64,000 nt of DNA from Lotus japonicus (lineage: Eukaryota; Streptophyta; Magnoliopsida; Fabales; Fabaceae): positions 23,205,038-23,269,037 of the forward strand of contig NC_080046.1 in the NCBI RefSeq assembly GCF_012489685.1. Direction: 5' to 3'. The notes below the pieces were generated by a model. That model saw only the letters and a program-made list of their open reading frames with translations, was not told the DNA's origin and did no database searches. The first letter of the stretch is position 1. Each line of letters starts with the position of its first letter. Positions 43,085 through 54,965 of the stretch are shown here, in pieces. A program made the position numbers and the translations under genes.

Positions 43085-45131
43085 TTTGGGATACGACTGT
43101 CTTAGATATCCAGATCCTGGTCTCTCACTGTCAATTTGTTCACACTAAGGTGTGAGTTCTTGGTAATACTCAAGAGTCCTTCGTCACCTTTGTTTATGGC
43201 AGCCCCCAAGCTCCTCTCATGTCTGTGCTTTGGGAGAAGCTTAACCCTTCTTTGATGTTCCTTGGCTTGTCAAGGGGGATTTTAATGCTTATCTTAAAGT
43301 CGGTGATAAAGATGGTGGTAATGGCCTAATTGTTTCTAGCATGCAGCGTTTTCATTCTTGTCTTGTAGCCTGTGGTTTTTCAGATATGGGGTTCAAATGG
43401 CGTCCTTTCACCTGAGAAGGTAGGGATGTGAAGGAGAGAATTGAAAGAAGGGTGTGTAACACTCGTTGGATGCACTGTTTTCTAGAGTCATCCATTCTCC
43501 ACTTGCCTCAGTTGAAATCTGATCATAAGCCCATCCTCATGGAAGCCGCTGGTATTGTGGAGCATCCTCCCTTTGTGAGGCCTTTCCGTTTCTTAGCTAG
43601 TTGGCTCACTCATGATGACTTTCCCCGTGTTGTTAAGAGCTCGTGGGGAGGGGGGATGATTGGCTAACGGCGTCGTGAGGTTTCAGTGAGGATGTGGTTG
43701 CTTAGAACCATGAGGTCTTTATTAACATTCTTTAGAAAAAGAGGCGCTTGATTAGGAGGTTGGAGGGTATTAATCAGTGGCACAATACGTCCTTTGATAG
43801 AGGACTTGATCATCTTCAGCGGAAACTGCTACTCTAGTTTGCTAGAAGAGGAATCGCATTGAGGCACTTGTAGGCGATGATGGGAGTTTGATCACTGACT
43901 ATGATGCTCTTAGGGGCATGACTTATAATTTCTATCGTGATACTTATTTGGAGGATGGTGGAGGGGGATCCCTTGACTGTTATACTTCCTTTAACCATCT
44001 CTAAGGCTTTTCTTGATCTTGTGCAAGCTGAGCTAAGTGACAGTGAGGTAAAGGATGCAATTTTTAGCATGGGGCCTCTAAAAGCCCCTGGGCTAGATGG
44101 TTTCCAGCCAATCTTTTTCCAATCTCAGTGGCAGTATGCGGGGGTCACTACAATTGATTTTCCTTTGAAGTGCTTCGCGAATCCAACTCTCATAATTCAG
44201 GTTAATGAGACATCGTAAGTTCTGATCCCGAAGATAGAGAGTCTGGCGAGAATTACTCACTTCAGGCCCATCTCTCTTTGCAATGTGATCTACAAAACAG
44301 TGACTAAAGTTATCACTAATAGATTGCGTCTGGTCATGGGCGATTTGGTTGCTCCAAACCAATGTAGTTTTGTTCCTGGTAGACACAGCTCAGATAATAT
44401 TATTGTTGTCAAGGAGGTGTTTCACTCAATGAGGACTTTGAGATGAGAGAAGGGGTGGCTAGCCATGAAGGTTGACTTGGAGAAAGCTTATGACCGTCTT
44501 AGGTGGTCCTTTCTCCTTGATACTTTGCCGCTGATTGGTTTGGGGGATCATAGGTGATCTCTTATCATGCAGTGTATTACTTCTTATAGCTTCCAAGTTT
44601 GTTTTAATGGGGATAGAACTGAATTCTTTCGTCCTTAGAGGAGCCTTCGACAAGGGGATCCCCTCTCTCCCTACCTATTTGTGTTGTGTATGGAGAGGCT
44701 AGCGCATCGGATCAATGATGCTATTGTATGTGGAGATTGGAAGACAATCAAGCTATCTAGGAATGGTCCGCTGATTTCTCACATTTTCTTTCCAGATGAC
44801 CTTCTCTTATTTCGCGAAGCTTCCATGGATCAAATGGATTCTATTGTAGCTTGCTTGGGAGACTTTTTCACTGCTTCTGGAATGAAGGTTAGTGTTGCAA
44901 AGACTAAGATGATGGTATCGTCTAATGTGGGTGTTAAATGTCGCTGATCAGCTTTGTAGTGTGGCGGGTATCTCTTTGACTAATGACCTTGGGCATTTCT
45001 TGGGTGTTCCTCTTGTGCACCAACTAGAAAATGCGAGCACTTACCAGTATCTCCTTGCCATAACTCAAAGAAGATTGTCCTCTTGGCGTTCTCATGTCCT
45101 GAATTTTACGGGGAGAGTAACGCTTGCAAAG
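43085..45131 (+). pseudogene. LINE endonuclease and reverse transcriptase, part 1
   Basis: The endonuclease end shows KGDFNAYL-like sequence near 43275 and SDHKPIL near 43520. The RT shows LKAPGLDGFQPIFFQSQW (44081-44134), RPISLCNVIYKTVTKVITNR (about 44260-44320), KVDLEKAYDRL (44470-44502), RQGDPLSPYLF (about 44650) and the catalytic box as FFPDDLLLF (44780-44806; the two Asp codons at 44795-44800). The usual Ala before Asp-Asp is Pro here. At least four frame changes and several stops make it non-functional. Confidence 0.9.
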
Positions 45132-45324
45132 TGTCAGCACCCAATTTTATCCTTCATTTATAAATGTAAATTATATTATTAGTATTATTATAATTTTTTT
45201 TTAAGTTATTAAAAAAACAAAAGAAGAAGAAAAGGAAGTCACGTGAGTGACTAAAAAAGGGGGGGGGGGGGGAATAGAGCCACTTGTGGTGGTGGTGAAA
45301 ACAGGGGACGCAAGGAAACTTGAT

Positions 45325-46714
45325 GGTAGCCTTTGGTAGACAGGTGAGAAGGGAACGGAATGGGACACATGAGTTCCGTTCTGTGTTTGTCATGTTTTTA
45401 AGACGGAACGGAACGGGACAAAAGACTCTAGGAACGGGACATTTTGGTTCCCTGGAAAATGGTGGAATGGAAGGGAACAGAACATAACACTCTCTTAAAA
45501 AATTTGCAAGTTCAAAAATACCCTTAATTTATATTTGATATTTTATGTATCTAAACAGTTTAAAATCACTTCTAAAATTGAAAGCACTTATTATATTTGT
45601 AGACAAAGTTAGATGAAAATCTACTTTTTCAAAAAAACACTTAAAATTAAATCAATTATTTTTTCAAAAGTAAAATCACTTTTTGTAAGCAATTATAAAC
45701 GAGTCAATTAGAGTGCGTTTGATTCAACTTATTTTGGAAAAAAATCACTTTTTAATAAAAATCACTTTTAAAATAAAAATTTCAATTTTTTAATCAAAAT
45801 ATCACTTTTTGTGTTTGTTTCAGGTGAAGCTGAAAACCGATTATTTAAAACAGATAATTTAGCTTATTATGAAAATCTATGATGATAGATGAGAGGAGAT
45901 AAAAAAAATGATTTTATTTGAGTAGTCAAACACGAATCAACTTAGTTAAAATAAAATCAATTATTTTTTCAAAAGTATAATCAGTTTTTGTAAGCAATGA
46001 TAAACCAGCCAATTAGAGTGCGTTTGATTCAACTTATTTTGGAAAAAAACACTTTTTAATAAAAAAAAATCACTTTTAAAATCAAAAAATCACTTGATAA
46101 TCAAAATATCACTTTTTGCGTTTGTTTCCGTTGAAGCCGAAAACAGATTATTTGAAATAGTTACTTTTGCTTATCATGAAAATCTATGATGATAGATGAG
46201 AAGAGATAAAAAAAAAGTTATTTTAATTATAGTAGTCAAACACGAATCAACTTAATTAAAATAAAATCAATTATTTTTTCAAAAGTAAAATCAGTTTTTG
46301 TAAGCAATGATAAACGAGTCAATTAGAGTGCGTTTGTTTCGACTTATTTTGAAAAAATCACTTTTTAATCAATAAAATCACTTTTAAAATCAAAAAATCA
46401 CTTTTTGTGTTTGTTTCAGCTGAAGCTGAAAATAGATTATTTGAAACAGTTACTTTAACTTATAATGAAAATCTATGATGATAGATGAGAGGAGATGAAA
46501 AAAAGTGATTTTAAATTGAGTTCAATTTGTTTTCATCAATCAAATACTAAACATGCAGGGTTATATATGTAATTAAAATCATGGTTCTGTTCTATTGACT
46601 TGGAGTTACCAAACACAACACACACAACACACAGAACATTATTGTCTCATTCCATCCTGTTCTGTCCCGTTCCGTTCTGTCCCGTTTTGTCCTGTTCCGT
46701 CACCAAACGCTACC
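45325..46714. mobile_element. MITE-like element with ggtagc inverted ends
   Basis: The left end ggtagcctttggtagac and the right end, inward ggtagcgtttggtgac, are inverted repeats, and both lead into runs of ggaacgg/gggac-type sequence for about 70 bp. I could not define a target duplication, so the superfamily is open (hAT-like is possible). Its centre is filled by the 305-bp tandem array. Confidence 0.6.
45620..46560. repeat. Three-copy tandem array, about 305-bp unit
   Basis: gagtgcgtttg starts at 45711, 46016 and 46326 (periods 305 and 310). Each unit contains aatcactttttaat, gaagctgaaaa, aaaatctatgatgatagatg and aagcaatgataaac-type phrases in the same order; a partial unit precedes the first. 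The phrase gtgcgtttgattcaa resembles MITE ends, so the unit may be a multiplied MITE. Confidence 0.8.
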
Positions 46715-47752
46715 CTCGGATGAGTAAAGAAGAAAAGAGTCAAAATTAGGGTAAAGCATATACTCGCATTAGCTGTGGCAAGTAGGGAATAGGGAGATGA
46801 TTAAAAATTAGATAGTTGTAGGGGTAGAAGATAAAATGCAGGTTGGAAAACTTATTTCTTAAGAATTCATCATAAATAAGCTGTTTGATCAAATTTAATT
46901 TTCACCACCTTCACCTTCTGACAGTACAAAAAAGAAACATTAAAAGAAAGAAGAGAAAGGGAAAAGCAAGCAACTTGCAGTGGCAGTAAAAACAGGGCAT
47001 ATGATGATTCAAAAAACAGGGAAAACAGAGGATAGAGGAGCCGAAACTAATGAACAAAATTGCAGACAAAAAAACTGATTTTACAGGACTTCGATTAGAA
47101 TGCTCAACAAATTGCCTATCACCATGAGTATGACTAAGCAGCTTGCAAGCAGTACTTTGAGTCTATAAAAGGAGAATCAAAACTGAGAGAGGGGGATGGA
47201 CACTTGAGGAAAATGAGAGAATAAAACAGAGGATGGGAAGAACCGAACAATAAAGAAAAAATCATCTTCATCCTCCAATTATTTTCTCCTTCTGATAGAG
47301 AAAACCATCATCCACCACCATACCTCTTTCGCCAACAACCTCAAATCGCAGCCAGAAGGGAAGAAGAAAGGAAGTAACATACACTGGAATTGGTTCAAGC
47401 TTCCCACACCGCCAACCATCACCAACCAATCTCAACCTACCCCAGCCGAGCGCCACCGTCACCGAACCAGCCCTCTTTTCTAATCCACTCCTTTCACGGT
47501 TCTCTCTGTCTCTCCCTTTTCTCTCTTTATTTCCTCGAATCCGGATCCTCTCCGGCCAACATTTGCATCCAACGTTGTGCCACTTTCTCTTGTACACATG
47601 TTTTAGTAATTAGGTTAGCATATGTTTTGTGTTGGACCTAACGTGTTTTTTCAGTGTGTGAGTTAATTTTGTGTTGTGTTGGGCTGATATGTTTAGGGTG
47701 TATTTGTTCTAAATATTTTCTTGTTTTGTTGTAAATATGTGTTTAGTTTTAA
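46715..47752. other. Remainder of the LTR-like insertion
   Basis: No gene is called. Two opposed frames (47268-47597 minus, 47390-47641 plus) overlap and lack family resemblance. The 9 bp tagttttaa at 47744-47752 is the left target duplication of the following element. Confidence 0.45.
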
Positions 47753-49195
47753 GGCTTAATCCTCAAATTAGTCCCTGTCTTTGTTTCGCCGTCTGAACCA
47801 GGTCCCTGACCGGAAAAATTTGTGGCATCAATCCCTCTTGTTCAAAAATGTTTGGAGCCAGTCCTCGCCGGAGCCCGGAGCTCCGGCGAGTGATGAAATG
47901 GCATGATGATTGTATTAATGAAGTTGATGTGGCTTTAAAAAAATTAAAAAATTAAAAAATTAATCAACATAAATTAAGTATTTCTAATCCTAACCCTAAA
48001 TTAATTAACCTAATCTAATTTCCCCCCAATCTTTTCCTAATTCCCCCCAAATTACCCCAATTCCATCAATTGAAATTAGGGTTCATCACAGCTTCTCCTC
48101 TGCTGATCTTCTTCTTCCTCTCCCCTCTATTCCTCAATCGTGTTCATCTTCCTCTTCTCTTCTCTTCTCTGTTCCTCTTCTCCTCACCCATTCCTCTTCT
48201 CTTCTCGCGTTCATCTTTCTCCTTGTCTTCCGAAACCCAGCAACCCCAAATCGCGAAAAGAACCCAGATCCTTTGCAAATGGCGGTGCCTTTCTTGCGAT
48301 CGGTTGCAGATGGTGGTGGATTTGGGGTTCTAGGGTGCGAAAACGGTGTTCACAGATCCATCCTCTCTCTCACCCTCTTCTCCTTCTCTTTCTCTCATAA
48401 ACTCAGACTGAGGGGTTTGAGGTTAAGGGTGGCGGTGGGGAGTGGATGGTGGGGAGTGGATGGGTGGTTTGGGTTTCAGTTGGGGTTAAGGGTGGTGGTG
48501 GGGAGTAGGTGGGTATGGTGGGAGAGTGAGGAAGATGAGAAGATGGAGACAATTTGTATCTCAGAAAAGAATCAATGAAGATTTGAAGAGGGTAGAAAAG
48601 TGATGATGATGATGGTGGGGTTGAGGTTGAGGGCTCCATGGGTTCTGTTCGCGCATTTTCTTCTGTTGATTTAGATCGGTTGCAGAGGAAAGGAATTGAT
48701 GGGATGGTGGTATGCAACACCGTGAAAGGAATTGAAGATGGGTTGTAGAGGAAAGGAATTGATGATGGTATGCAACACCGTGATGATGAATGGAATTAGT
48801 TGATGATAGAATGAGTTTAGTTGATTTGTGTCTGTGTTGCCATTTCCTTTGATTTTAATTTGTAAATAGTTGGAAGATGTTTTGATTTTCTGGAAATAGA
48901 AGAAATTTTAGGAAAATATTGGGGGGAAATATGTTTAAGTGAATTAAGTTAGGGTTAGGATTTTAACAACTTAATTTATATTAATTAAATGTTGATTTTT
49001 TTTATTTTTTAAGTGCCACGTCACCTTTATTTAAACAGTCAGCATGCCACTTCATCCCTCGCCGGAGCTCGGAGCTCCGGCGAGGACTGGCTCCAAACAT
49101 TTTTGAACAAGAGGGATTGATGCCACAAATTTTTCCGGTCAGGGACCTGGTTCAGACGGCGAAACAAAGACAGGGACTAATTTGAGGATTAAGCC
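47753..49195. mobile_element. Mutator-like element with long TIRs, possible Pack-MULE
   Basis: Inverted repeats of about 155 bp (47753-47907 and 49041-49195) begin ggcttaatcctcaaattagt and are almost identical. A perfect 9-bp duplication tagttttaa flanks them (47744-47752, 49196-49204). The inner part (about 47950-49000) has no transposase. It includes CT-rich sequence that reads like a 5' UTR, overlapping open frames between 48070 and 48578 and a 63-bp tandem repeat (48678-48725, 48741-48785). This could be captured host sequence, but I recognise no gene in it. Confidence 0.88.
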
Positions 49196-49789
49196 TAGTT
49201 TTAAATATACAAAATCAAAAAGATATGCTTTCATTATCATAACAAATTTAAAAATCCAAAAACATGGAAAAATCTAAAGAAAACCCAAAAAAAAAAACTT
49301 TTTCGTAAATCACAAAAAAGGTCAATATCTCTTTTAAAAAAAAAAATCCTTTCTTAATCAAATTTAAATCATGTTAGAACTACGTAGCCTTTATGTCTCC
49401 TCACAGAGAATACGTAGGCCGGGATTTAATTCTTGACAGACACTAAAAAAAATAGAAAACCTTAGGGTTCCATGTAAATAATCATCTTCTTTCAAGTGTA
49501 AATATTAAATCATATATAGGATATCAAAATTTAAATCTTTTTTTTGGGGTAAAATGAACATTTTTTAAGTTGTCGGTTTTTGCACAATTAATCAGAAGTA
49601 ACCGTTTCTTACGGACGTCGTGGGGTGCTAATACCTTCCCCATACGTAAATGACTCCCGAACCGAGAACTCTGTCGCAGACCAGATTTTCTCTTTATTTC
49701 AAGGGTTCCAATTTCCCTTAATAAATTGGTGACGACTCTTTTGATTTAAAAACTTTTATGCGTCGTCCCGCCGCGACCCGGTTGCGACA

Positions 49790-50709
49790 CAAAGTGAGTT
49801 ATTGCAGCCCTTCCTACTTATTGCATGCAAACAAACCTTCTCCCGAAGGAAGTTTGTAATAAGTTAGAAAAAATACAATGAGATTTTATTTGGGGTTCTT
49901 CTAGTGGCAACTGTGCAGCTCATCCAGTGGCGTGGGAAAATTTCCAGCGGTGGCAAGCCGGAATGATATTCGACCTAATTTATCCCCTCTGCGGTGAAGA
50001 CCCTGAGACGATCTTCCATCTTTTCCTTGACTGTCGTTGCATTCATCCACAATGGAACGAGCTTGTCTGCGCGCGTCTTCAACCTGCTTTCTTCGCCACT
50101 GATTTTTGGTCGTGGCTTCTTGATCACCTGCGGGAAGGCTCATTGTCTAATATGGGTCGAGGAGTTGCTCTGGATTTTGGCTTGCTTCTTTGGGTGATTT
50201 GTACCATGCGCGCGAATTTCGTCTTCCAGGGGGTGGATTTTGATCTTCATCATGTTCTTACCACATCTTTGTGCCTGCAATTGCAGCACTCTCAGTGTCG
50301 TGCATTAGTGCAACAAACTTGTTTGCTTGGCCGGAGTGAGTTTCGCCTTGCCCAAGTTCGCTGGGTTCCTCTCTCTCCAACTTAGGTCAAGTGAAATTGT
50401 GATGGCTCGGTGAAAGGGCCCCTGAAGCTGGCGGCGTGTGGCGGTGTGGCGCGAGATTCCAATGGCAGGTGGCTTTTCAGTTTTAGAAGAAACCTGGGCA
50501 CTTCCAATGTCTTGTGGGCGGAGCTCTGGGGCATCTTTACAGTCTTTACAGAAGCTTGGACCAGAGTATTTCCGAGGGTGCTTGTTGAGAGTGATTATAG
50601 TGTTGCTATCCAGCTCATTAATAATGGTTGTGATGAGCTACACCTGTATAGTGGCCTTGTGAATCAGATTCGAGCTTCTATGGCGAATGCATGGGAGGTC
50701 CGGTGTGTG
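49790..50709 (+). pseudogene. LINE RT end, zinc-binding region and RNase H, part 2
   Basis: It resumes in the LINE frame with ALPTYCMQTNLLPKEVCNKL (about 49807-49866). The 49927-50385 frame then carries the RT zinc-binding pattern YPLCGEDPETIFHLFLDC. A frame change near 50390-50400 leads to RNase H: NCDGSVKG, ACGGVARDSNGRW, AELWGIFTVFTEAW and VLVESDYSVAIQLI. One stop is seen just after the insertion point and one between zinc-binding region and RNase H. Confidence 0.88.
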
Positions 50710-52040
50710 TGATAACCCGGGAATATAAGGGTATTTTTATGGGTCTTTTATTTTTTTTTAATTAATTTTCTGAGTTTTAATTAGTTTTTATGATAATTTT
50801 ATAAAATTTTCGGATTTTTAATTATTTTAGGATTTTATGAGTTTTTATTTTGATTTTCTAGATTTTGTTAGTTTTTATCTATCTTTAATTAGGACTTTTT
50901 GAATTATAGATTGATTAGAATTTAATTGGTTTATTTTGAAATTTTTATCTTATTTGATGTTAAAATCAGGAATAATAGAGCTAATCTAGCTGGAATCTAC
51001 CACGCACCTGCGGAGATCCAACGGTTGATATTTTCTTTCTACCACGTGCTACAATCGTGACGAAGGTCTACCGTAAGATTGGTGGTGCGCGGAGCACGGG
51101 AATACGTTTTTAAAGCTTGGACCAGTTGGTTGCTGACACGTGGCACCACTTTTAGATGACGCTTTTGCCAGTCAGAGGCACCACGTGAGGAAGGCTACGT
51201 CATTGATTGATTATATATTGAAAAAAAATACACAGAAGGGGATGGAACGTGAAATTGATATTGGAGAGCAACTTTTATTCAGTAGTTTTTTCGAGTAAAC
51301 CCTAGCACCACTTTGAGCTTTTTAAAAACTCTTTTTATTTCAATAATTTATTTGATAATGGAAGTCATGTTTGACTAAATCTCCGTAGTTACTTGGGGTG
51401 TTCGGTTTGATTCTCTTGACCTTATGTTTTGATTTACTTTTAGACTCATGAATCCTATTTTTATTTATGAATTTCTCACCTTTTATCTATGAATTTTTTA
51501 TGCATGAAGATTACTTTTGCATTTTTGTATGCGATTGAGAAATCGGTAGAAAATAGGGATCCGGTGATGAATTGATTAGGAATGCCTACACCTTAGAGAT
51601 AAGGGTAATTTCTAATTGTGTTAGCTAGTATTTAAGTACTTTAATTTTCCAATTGAATTCGTCTAAGAACTAAGAGATTAGTGTTAGCGGTTTAACTGGA
51701 AGTTCTGCGTAGTTAAGAGATTATCACGTAGAAACTTAGGCAAACATCAAAAGTAAGTTAGGAAATTCATGAGTTAATTAGTCTATTAAGAACATAAGTG
51801 AGATTGATGAAATCCTACCCCAGGTACTTTCCCTTTTGATTGTTTTCAATACTACGTACTTGCTTTTCACTTTACTTTGCAATTAATTAAGTTCTTTTTC
51901 AACAGTTATTCACCCCCAAAACCTTTTGACTTAGTCTTTTTAGTTATTTAATAGGTTAAATTAATTTAGACGACTGCAATCCTTGAGTTCGATAATTTAT
52001 TACTACTTAACGAATAGGTACACTTGCCTAAGAGTTATCA
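50710..52040. mobile_element. Solo LTR (1331 bp) in the LINE RNase H
   Basis: It starts tgataacccgg and ends agttatca, so the termini are TGATAAC...GTTATCA. The duplication gtgtg flanks it (50705-50709, 52041-52045). No second LTR, PBS or coding sequence is present. The tail (tgcaatccttgagttcgata...cacttgcc) resembles the end of plant Ty3 LTRs of Athila or Tat type; that assignment is inference. Confidence 0.85.
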
Positions 52041-52260
52041 GTGTGCATGTGTGCAGGGAGGCTAACAAAGTTGCGGATTGTCTAGCTAGTATAGAGTTAG
52101 GACTTCATGTATTGGAGAGCCCCCCTAGGTGTTCCAACTTGCTCCTCTTTAATGTTTCAGGAGTCTCGTTTCCTCGGGTTATCCGAGTTTAGTTCTTTGT
52201 TTCGGGCTTAGGTCCTCCTTTTAACCAAAATGAAAAAAGAAAAAGAAAAAGAAGAGAAAA
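52041..52260 (+). pseudogene. LINE RNase H end and tail, part 3
   Basis: HVCREANKVADCLASIELGL completes the RNase H domain and continues in the frame of part 2 if the solo LTR and one duplication copy are ignored. The frame stops at 52190-52192. An A-rich tail follows at about 52228-52260. Confidence 0.85.
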
Positions 52261-52830
52261 AGTCTTAGTAAATTAATAAAAATGTTTGCACTTGTTGTGC
52301 TTAACATATGATCACCTAGTTTGAAAAATTCTATAGCCTCGTGCTTATCCTGTTTTTCTATATCCTACCTTGCAAATTGCATCCAAAACCCCATTACAAC
52401 CTTATGAAGTCTCTCTAACTTTACACTTTGCTTCTTCATTTGGTACAAAGTTGATTGATCTACATATCAATTGCATTGTGTTTGTATTATCAAATTGAGT
52501 GAATTCTTCATATATACAAGTGACTTGTATGCTCTGATGAGGGGAGACTGAAAACTTTTATGCATGCTTTTAATGACCCCTTTCAGATGAAAATATTCCA
52601 AGCTTGATCTGTTAGTAGGATGGTGACGCACATCTTTTTCTTATAGTCTAAGAGAGAGTCTGCTTGAGGTCAAGTAGAGTTTAAGTGTGGTAAAGTTGAT
52701 GCGCATCTAAGATGCATCATAATTGCTTTTATTTCACTAGTATTTTACACCTAATTGATGCACTTCTTATACAATACTCATGTTCTTTCATGTGTATTTG
52801 CATAATGCAGGTAAAATGAGAAAAAGATAG
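52261..52830. other. No gene seen
   Basis: AT-rich sequence without recognisable ORF or element ends; its last 5 bp, gatag, form the left flank of the following TRIM. Confidence 0.45.
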
Positions 52831-52919
52831 TGTAGGGGATTCAAACAACTCTTTTCGCACGGAGTAGTAGAGCGAGAAATCACAGATAAAGCACACAACA
52901 TCTTTGGTCACGCAGTTCG

Positions 52920-54114
52920 TGAAGGTATGAAAAACGATAAAAAGGGGGGGGGGGTTTGAATAGCGTTTTCAATCTAAAACCTTTCTCACTTGAGATTTTA
53001 ACAAATCTCTTTGAACACCAAAGATAAAAGTGCTAAGATAAGAGTTTGAGGAAAGCACACAATGATTTTATCCTGGTTCACTTGATAAATCCCTCAACCT
53101 AATTCAGTCCACCCGTTAAGGTGATTTCTTCCTTCTTAGAATGAAGGCAATCCACTAATCAGAGTTTGTTACAACTGCACTTGCAACATGCAAAGTGACT
53201 AACAATACACTGACTTAGCTATCACTAAGATTCACTCTCTTAGTCTTCTCAAGGATCCGACCAACGTTGGTCTCCTTATGGAAAAACAAACAACTGTTTG
53301 AAGGTTTGGATTTACAAAGAAATGCTTCTCAGAAAGCTAATAGTAAACACAATAAGTACAATATGAAGAAAGACTGCTTAAAAGAATATTTGAATTTCGC
53401 GTGAGCTTTAACAAAGTTTCTTCTTCTAGCAGCATCTTTCATCTTTAGCCTCTTTGTATACTCCAAGGAATAAGGTTTGGAAGTTTGCATGGAATGCTAC
53501 CGTTGGAGGGCAGATCTGGGTTTTCCAGGTTCTGTTGTGGCTGAATAAGTTAGGTAAGGTTGTCAGGAATGGTACAATTGCTTTTGTACTTTGGATAGTG
53601 ACATGACCTTTATCCTAGTTGACTTCTGATCAGAGCGACGCTTCATATTGGAACTTGTGAAGCTTGGTGATCAGAGTTAGAGGGAAGCTTGGATCCTCTG
53701 ACCTTTGTACCTTCTGCTTTTGGACTCAGAGGAGAAGTACTTGGTCTTCAGAGCCAGCTTACTCTTGGACTTCAGAATATTCACTACTCAGCTTCTGGAC
53801 CTTCAGAGCTTCTGAACCTTCAGAGCTTCTGATCCTTCAGAGCTTCAATTGAATCCATATCAGAGCTTTACTATCTTCAGATCTTCTGAAGCTTAATCTA
53901 CTGTTCAGATTGAACATAGTGAGTGCGAAAGCGTTGCGGAGGTTACTCTTTTAGCAAAGTTCTTCTGAATTATGTGAAATAAGACCAGAGTCATAGCCTG
54001 TCATTAGAACACTCAGAAAACAATGTTAGAGTACCATAATTGTTCATACACAATAGTTAACATGTAATCATCAAAACATAGAGTTGTACTACTAGATCAA
54101 AACTTGATCTTACA
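52920..54114. mobile_element. Sirevirus solo LTR inside TRIM LTR 1
   Basis: It starts tgaaggtatgaaaaacg and ends cttgatcttaca, homologous to the LTRs at 6379 and 16992 but diverged and 1195 bp long. A perfect gttcg duplication flanks it (52915-52919, 54115-54119). It carries more cttcagagcttctga-type repeats (53780-53860) and only one copy of the 65-bp segment duplicated in the full element. Confidence 0.93.
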
Positions 54115-54661
54115 GTTCGGCCAAATTGCCTACCTCTACGGCTATAGAGTAGCTATAGCTCCTTTGTATTACTTGTGGCATGAAGCATGTGGTACCAATT
54201 ACAACTTTTAGTGTTACATTGTTATCCTATTTATAGTGGATTCTATTGATCTCTATTTTACAATAAAATCCTAATAAATCCTATAACAATCCCTTAAAAC
54301 CTTTTACAATCCACATTAAATCAAATCCTAATAAACTAAATATTTTAGCCCAAAATATAATGAGCCAAATCTCAACAATCTCCACCTTGGCGAATTCCGA
54401 ACTCCCCTATGAAGATCTGCTGCTTTAGTTTCTTGATTCTGATTTTTGGGATTGAACTCCACCTTGCTCAACACCCTATTGCTTCACTCCTCCACCTTGG
54501 CATCCATCCACTTCTCCTTCCCCGGCGTGGCCATCGCCTCTTGAGAGTAGACAGATTTTCACCTTGTTCCGTGTCTTTCAGATCCGTCAGTTTCTCCTCT
54601 CACAACGACTTATGCAATCCTTGTTGACCTCCCTTCGCAGCAGAAGATATCAGCTGTCACT

Positions 54662-54790
54662 ATGGTTACTAACCATCGGCCCCTCCGCAGAAGTTACCCG
54701 GTCGTTACCATGGTTACTAACCATCGGCCCCTCTACGGAAGTTGTCCAGCAGTTACCATGGTCTCACGAACCATCAGCTCTGATACCACT
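54662..54790. repeat. 48-bp minisatellite in the TRIM internal region
   Basis: atggttactaaccatcggcc and its variants start at 54662, 54710 and 54758 (period 48). The last copy runs into the PBS. Confidence 0.75.
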
Positions 54791-54965
54791 TGTAGGGGAT
54801 TCAAACACCTCTCTTGCACGAAGTAGTAGAGCGAGAAATCACAGATAAAGCACACAACATATTTGATCACGCAGTTTGGCCAAATTGTCTACCTCTGCGG
54901 CTATAAAGTAGCTATATCTCCTTTGTATTACTTGTGGCATGAAGCATGTGGTACCAAGTACAACT

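Larger units (their letters stand above)
45132..49789 (-). mobile_element. LTR-ended insertion in the LINE, probably a solo LTR with later insertions
   Basis: The ends are tgtcagcaccc and ggttgcgaca (TG...CA), flanked by the 5-bp duplication caaag (45127-45131, 49790-49794). Read on the minus strand it starts TGTCGCAACCGGGTCGC, a start I associate with an abundant plant LTR family. No PBS, PPT or gag-pol is seen. After subtracting the MITE at 45325-46714 and the Mutator-like element with its duplication (47744-49195) about 1.8 kb remains, a reasonable size for a single LTR. Confidence 0.65.
43085..52260 (+). mobile_element. L1-type LINE, 5'-truncated, decayed and split into three parts
   Basis: The parts are 43085-45131, 49790-50709 and 52041-about 52260. 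In order they show endonuclease, reverse transcriptase, a zinc-binding region, RNase H and an A-rich tail (aaaatgaaaaaagaaaaag near 52228-52246). Frameshifts and stops occur in most domains. The first interruption is flanked by caaag, the second by gtgtg duplications, so both are clean insertions into an existing LINE. Confidence 0.9.

Noticed and set aside
45250..45274. Poly-G run as a possible G-quadruplex
   Set aside because: A single homopolymer of uncertain length, common at sequencing-difficult sites, with no context for function.
48070..48578. Three overlapping ORFs inside the Mutator-like element
   Set aside because: CT-rich translation without domains; kept only as possible captured sequence.
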